A DNA stretch of 64,000 bases, from positions 62,001 through 126,000 of the forward strand of contig NC_014918.1 of the NCBI RefSeq assembly GCF_000185905.1, given 5' to 3'. The DNA is from Mesorhizobium ciceri biovar biserrulae WSM1271. GTDB lineage: Bacteria > Pseudomonadota > Alphaproteobacteria > Rhizobiales > Rhizobiaceae. Of this stretch, positions 61,181-64,000 are shown one piece after another. Every line of letters begins with the position of its first letter. The stretch's first letter is position 1. Below the pieces are notes generated by a model. It saw nothing but the letters and a program-made list of their open reading frames with translations. It was not told the origin of the DNA and searched no databases. Both the position numbers and the translations under genes were made by a program.

Positions 61181-64000
61181 TTACTTTCGATCGAGCACCT
61201 TTCGGACCTTCTCGGCCAGCTCGTCGATCGTGTAGGGTTTGGTCAAAAGCTCCGTTCCAAAATCGAGCGTGCCATTGTGAACAATCGCGTTTCGCGTGTA
61301 GCCGGTGGTGTAGAGCACCTTTAGTGACGGGTGCGATGTCCTGACCTTGTCCACCAGTTCGCGGCCTGACATTTCCGGCATGACCACATCGGTGAACAGA
61401 AGCGAAGGCACATGCCCGCTCTCCACGGCGGCAAGTGCATCTCGTGGCCCCGACATTTCCAGGACGGAATAGCCCAGTTCTCGCAGCGCTTCTGCGGCCA
61501 TCAGGCGTACACGATCTTCATCCTCGACGATCATGATGACCTCGTCTGAATGTCCCGGATGCTCGCCCGCCAAGGCGGCGGCCGGGCTGTCGGGAATGCC
61601 GCCATGCGACCGCGGTAGATAGATCTTCAAGGTGGTTCCGACACCGAGTTCGGAATAGATCTTGACGCTGCCGCCGGACTGACGAACAAACCCATACACT
61701 TGGCTAAGTCCCAATCCGGTACCCTTGCCGACTCCCTTTGTGGTGAAGAACGGATCGAAGGCTCTTGCCAGCACGTCCGCAGTCATGCCCGTTCCGGAAT
61801 CGGTGACCGCTATCATCACATACTGGCCCGAGGAGATCGCGTTTTCTCTCGCATACCGATCGTCAATATGGGCGTTAGACGTTTCAATCGTGAGCTTTCC
61901 GCCGCCGGGCATGGCATCGCGTGCGTTGACGCAAAGGTTGAGCAATGCGCTTTCCAATTGCCCTGCATCGGCCTCCACATGCCACAGCCCAGCGGCGAGC
62001 ACCGTCTCGATTGCTATGGTCTCTCCAAGCGTTCGGCTCAGCAGTTCGCTCATGCCGGAGACGAGTCGATTAGGATTCAGGCGCGTCGGTGCCAAGGGCT
62101 GCTGGCGAGAGAAGGCAAGCAGCCGCTTGGTAAGTTCCGCAGCGCGTTGTGCCCCATCGATTGCACCGGTGACGAAGTGGTTCACGTTCGTGTCGCCGTT
62201 TCGGAGCTTGCGCTGCACGAGATTCAAACCGCCAATGATGACAGCCAGCATATTGTTGAAGTCGTGGGCGATGCCACCGGTAAGCTGTCCCACGGCCTCC
62301 ATCTTCTGCGCCTGGCGCAGGTGCTCTTCTGCTCGGACGCGTTCGGCAACTTCCTCAGCCACACGCTGCTCAAGAGTGGCGTTGAGCGTCTGCAGCGCTT
62401 TGAACAGTCGGGAGTTGTCGATTGCCGTGGCGGCATGACCGGCCAGCCCCAGCAAGGCTGTCTCATGCTCTGCGGCAAAGACACCGCAACCGGAATGTCC
62501 GAAGAACAGCCCACCCAGCACTTCGCCCGATCGCGAAATGACCGGCACGGCAAGATAGGATCGCACGGGAAGATGGCCTTCCGGCATTCCCTTCCTCGGC
62601 GAATTTTTTCCATAGCGCACATCCATGAGGATATCATCGGAACGCACCACGCCCGTCCCGCGAAAAGTAGGCTCGAACACGGCCGTGTTGCGTGGCATGG
62701 GAAAATTTTCGAAAGCGGAGCGTGGCGCTCCCGACAGGGCGTAGAGCACATAGCTGTCCCCCGTGTCATCGAGGACATTGTAGAAAAAAGCTCCGAATTG
62801 CGCGCCTGACAGCGCGACGCCAGCGTCGGTGACAATCTGGACAATGCGCTCCACGTCCAGCTCGGCTGCCACGGCGGCGGCAGTCGCATTCATCATCTGA
62901 AGCTGGTTCTCCACCCGCTTTCGCGCGGTAATATCCATGACGGTGCCGATGAAACGCACCGCGCGTCCGGACCGGAAAAGAGATTCGCCCGTTGCAGCTA
63001 TCCAACGCTCCTTTCCGTCGCGCAGCCCGATCGTCCGATATTCGATGTCGTAGCGGGAAGACTCGCCCGGCGCGAGCGCCCGGCGTACGGCCTCATCCGC
63101 CCGTTCACGGTCTTCTGGATGGAGACCGGCCAGGAACGCGCTCTCATATGTCACCTCCGCCTCAGGTGGCAGACCGAAGAGAGCTTTGCATCGGTCGTCC
63201 CAACGCAGCACCCTTGTGATGGGATCATAGTCCCACGTTCCGATAGCGGCTGCATCGGTCGCTAGCCTTAGCCGCTCCTCGCTCGCTCGGGCAGCCTGTT
63301 CCGAGCGGACGCGCTCGATGTGAGCCCATGACCGCTCTGTCACCTCCGCCAGCAAGGACAGTTCGCGCTGCGACCAGACGCGGCGCTGCGTGTCGTGAAC
63401 GGCCATTAGCGCAGCCAGCCGGCCTTGCTTGACCAAGGGCATGCAGATCGTTGCCGTTATGCCGATATCCTGAAAGGTCTTTGCTTCCTCGGGCGCAATT
63501 TCCTCGAGATTGTTGTTGATGACGAGCGGCCGATTGGCGGTCAGATTGCCAACAGCGAGGCGACCGAAATCGGCAAGACTGTAGTATCCCCTGATGCTAG
63601 GCGAGCCAGGAGCGCTCCAGTCGCCGCGAATGGTGAAGTGGTCCTGGTCCGGCTCCATGTCAGCGTAGGCGCAAATCGAAACGCCTAGATGTTCGCCAAG
63701 TAGACGGGTGGTGACCTCCATGACAGCGTCGGCATCTGTCGCCGGGGATATCTCTCTGCCGAGGCGATCCAGAAAGGCCAGGCGCTCGGCATTTTCACGC
63801 AGGGCCTTCTCCGCACGAAGCCGTTCAATTGCGGTGCGCGTCCGGTCAGCCACTTCCGAAACCAGAGCAACCTCGGCCGGCGTCCAGTGTCTTGGCTCGG
63901 AGTGATTGAGGTACAATAACGCAACCAACCCGCCGCGCTCCGTAACCGGCATGTTGATGACGGATTGGGCGCTGATTGCTTTGAGAGCCTCGGCATGGTC
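61181..64000 (-). CDS. Hybrid sensor histidine kinase, 5' end outside window
   Basis: At least 939 residues, still open at the window edge. In order: end of a GAF domain, a second GAF (about residues 75-235), a PAS (about 245-375), a third GAF (about 385-555), HisKA with GGIAHDFNNML, HATPase (NLCVNARDAMPGGG, DSGTGM, GKGTGLGLSQ) and a receiver (VEDEDRVR, Asp in LLFTDVVMPEM, Lys in LLTKPYT). It is soluble, with several ligand- or light-binding-type domains. The catalytic core is like that of the 13546 kinase. Partner regulators are unknown, though the response regulator at 7934 is a candidate. Confidence 0.92.
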   Translation of the reverse strand, partial: DHAEALKAISAQSVINMPVTERGGLVALLYLNHSEPRHWTPAEVALVSEVADRTRTAIERLRAEKALRENAERLAFLDRLGREISPATDADAVMEVTTRLLGEHLGVSICAYADMEPDQDHFTIRGDWSAPGSPSIRGYYSLADFGRLAVGNLTANRPLVINNNLEEIAPEEAKTFQDIGITATICMPLVKQGRLAALMAVHDTQRRVWSQRELSLLAEVTERSWAHIERVRSEQAARASEERLRLATDAAAIGTWDYDPITRVLRWDDRCKALFGLPPEAEVTYESAFLAGLHPEDRERADEAVRRALAPGESSRYDIEYRTIGLRDGKERWIAATGESLFRSGRAVRFIGTVMDITARKRVENQLQMMNATAAAVAAELDVERIVQIVTDAGVALSGAQFGAFFYNVLDDTGDSYVLYALSGAPRSAFENFPMPRNTAVFEPTFRGTGVVRSDDILMDVRYGKNSPRKGMPEGHLPVRSYLAVPVISRSGEVLGGLFFGHSGCGVFAAEHETALLGLAGHAATAIDNSRLFKALQTLNATLEQRVAEEVAERVRAEEHLRQAQKMEAVGQLTGGIAHDFNNMLAVIIGGLNLVQRKLRNGDTNVNHFVTGAIDGAQRAAELTKRLLAFSRQQPLAPTRLNPNRLVSGMSELLSRTLGETIAIETVLAAGLWHVEADAGQLESALLNLCVNARDAMPGGGKLTIETSNAHIDDRYARENAISSGQYVMIAVTDSGTGMTADVLARAFDPFFTTKGVGKGTGLGLSQVYGFVRQSGGSVKIYSELGVGTTLKIYLPRSHGGIPDSPAAALAGEHPGHSDEVIMIVEDEDRVRLMAAEALRELGYSVLEMSGPRDALAAVESGHVPSLLFTDVVMPEMSGRELVDKVRTSHPSLKVLYTTGYTRNAIVHNGTLDFGTELLTKPYTIDELAEKVRKVLDRK

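Noticed and set aside
61700..62809. 369-codon plus-strand frame
   Set aside because: Shadow of the hybrid kinase at 61181.
1..64000. A complete PhyR-NepR-EcfG locus
   Set aside because: No ECF sigma factor, NepR or PhyR is encoded here; only apparent targets and possible input kinases are.

Overview
This looks like a genome segment from an alphaproteobacterium of the Hyphomicrobiales, most likely Mesorhizobium or a close relative. The evidence is high GC and a dense set of families typical of rhizobia: DUF768 (first described in Mesorhizobium loti), DUF982, DUF6894, DUF1236, DUF4142, an ExsH-like secreted glycanase with its type I exporter, and GtrA/GT2 sugar genes. It reads as an accessory region: many short genes, long non-coding stretches, several paralogue pairs, and a set of decayed genes (IclR regulator, serine recombinase, DUF982, DUF768, Crp/Fnr copies). 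Long genes nearby are intact, so the decay is probably real rather than poor sequence.

Layout. 1-3 kb: CheB-like methylesterase tail, EF-hand protein, dead IclR gene. 3-13 kb: small genes (zinc ribbons, DUF768, DUF982, DUF6894), two Crp/Fnr regulators plus a truncated third, and a single-domain response regulator. 13.5-18.2 kb: PAS hybrid histidine kinase divergent from a KaiC-like ATPase coupled to an HWE-type kinase. 18-21.5 kb: recombinase wreck and small genes. 22-26.5 kb: type I secretion operon (GH16 glycanase, ABC exporter, HlyD adaptor). 28-33.5 kb: lipid kinase and a membrane sugar-transfer cluster. 34-40.3 kb: metallophosphoesterase, GMC oxidoreductase, SIR2-like protein. 40.3-44.4 kb: mostly small genes and structured RNAs. 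44.4-48.3 kb: thioredoxin-reductase-like enzyme and SLC13 permease. 48.8-61 kb: envelope and oxidative stress genes (YflT-like, two DUF4142, micro-membrane proteins, two low-affinity iron permease-like proteins, ArsR, DUF892, di-heme cytochrome c, small basic proteins, phospholipase D). 61-64 kb: a second hybrid kinase, cut by the window edge.

The unifying signal is regulatory. Reading both strands by eye I found 24 exact copies of GGAAC-N17-GTT and six of GGAAC-N18-GTT. This is the promoter form of the alphaproteobacterial general stress sigma factor EcfG (PhyR-NepR-EcfG system), and base composition predicts about two per spacing. Most sit 7-60 bases before a gene start, including very small genes. 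Several lie before short structured RNAs (a 5' stem-loop, a linker, then a GC-rich terminator hairpin), which resemble the SigT-dependent sRNA GsrN of Caulobacter in design. I infer that the window is a general-stress-response island carrying a multi-copy sRNA family, several unnamed small protein families and some apparently leaderless genes. The sigma factor, PhyR and NepR themselves are not in the window.
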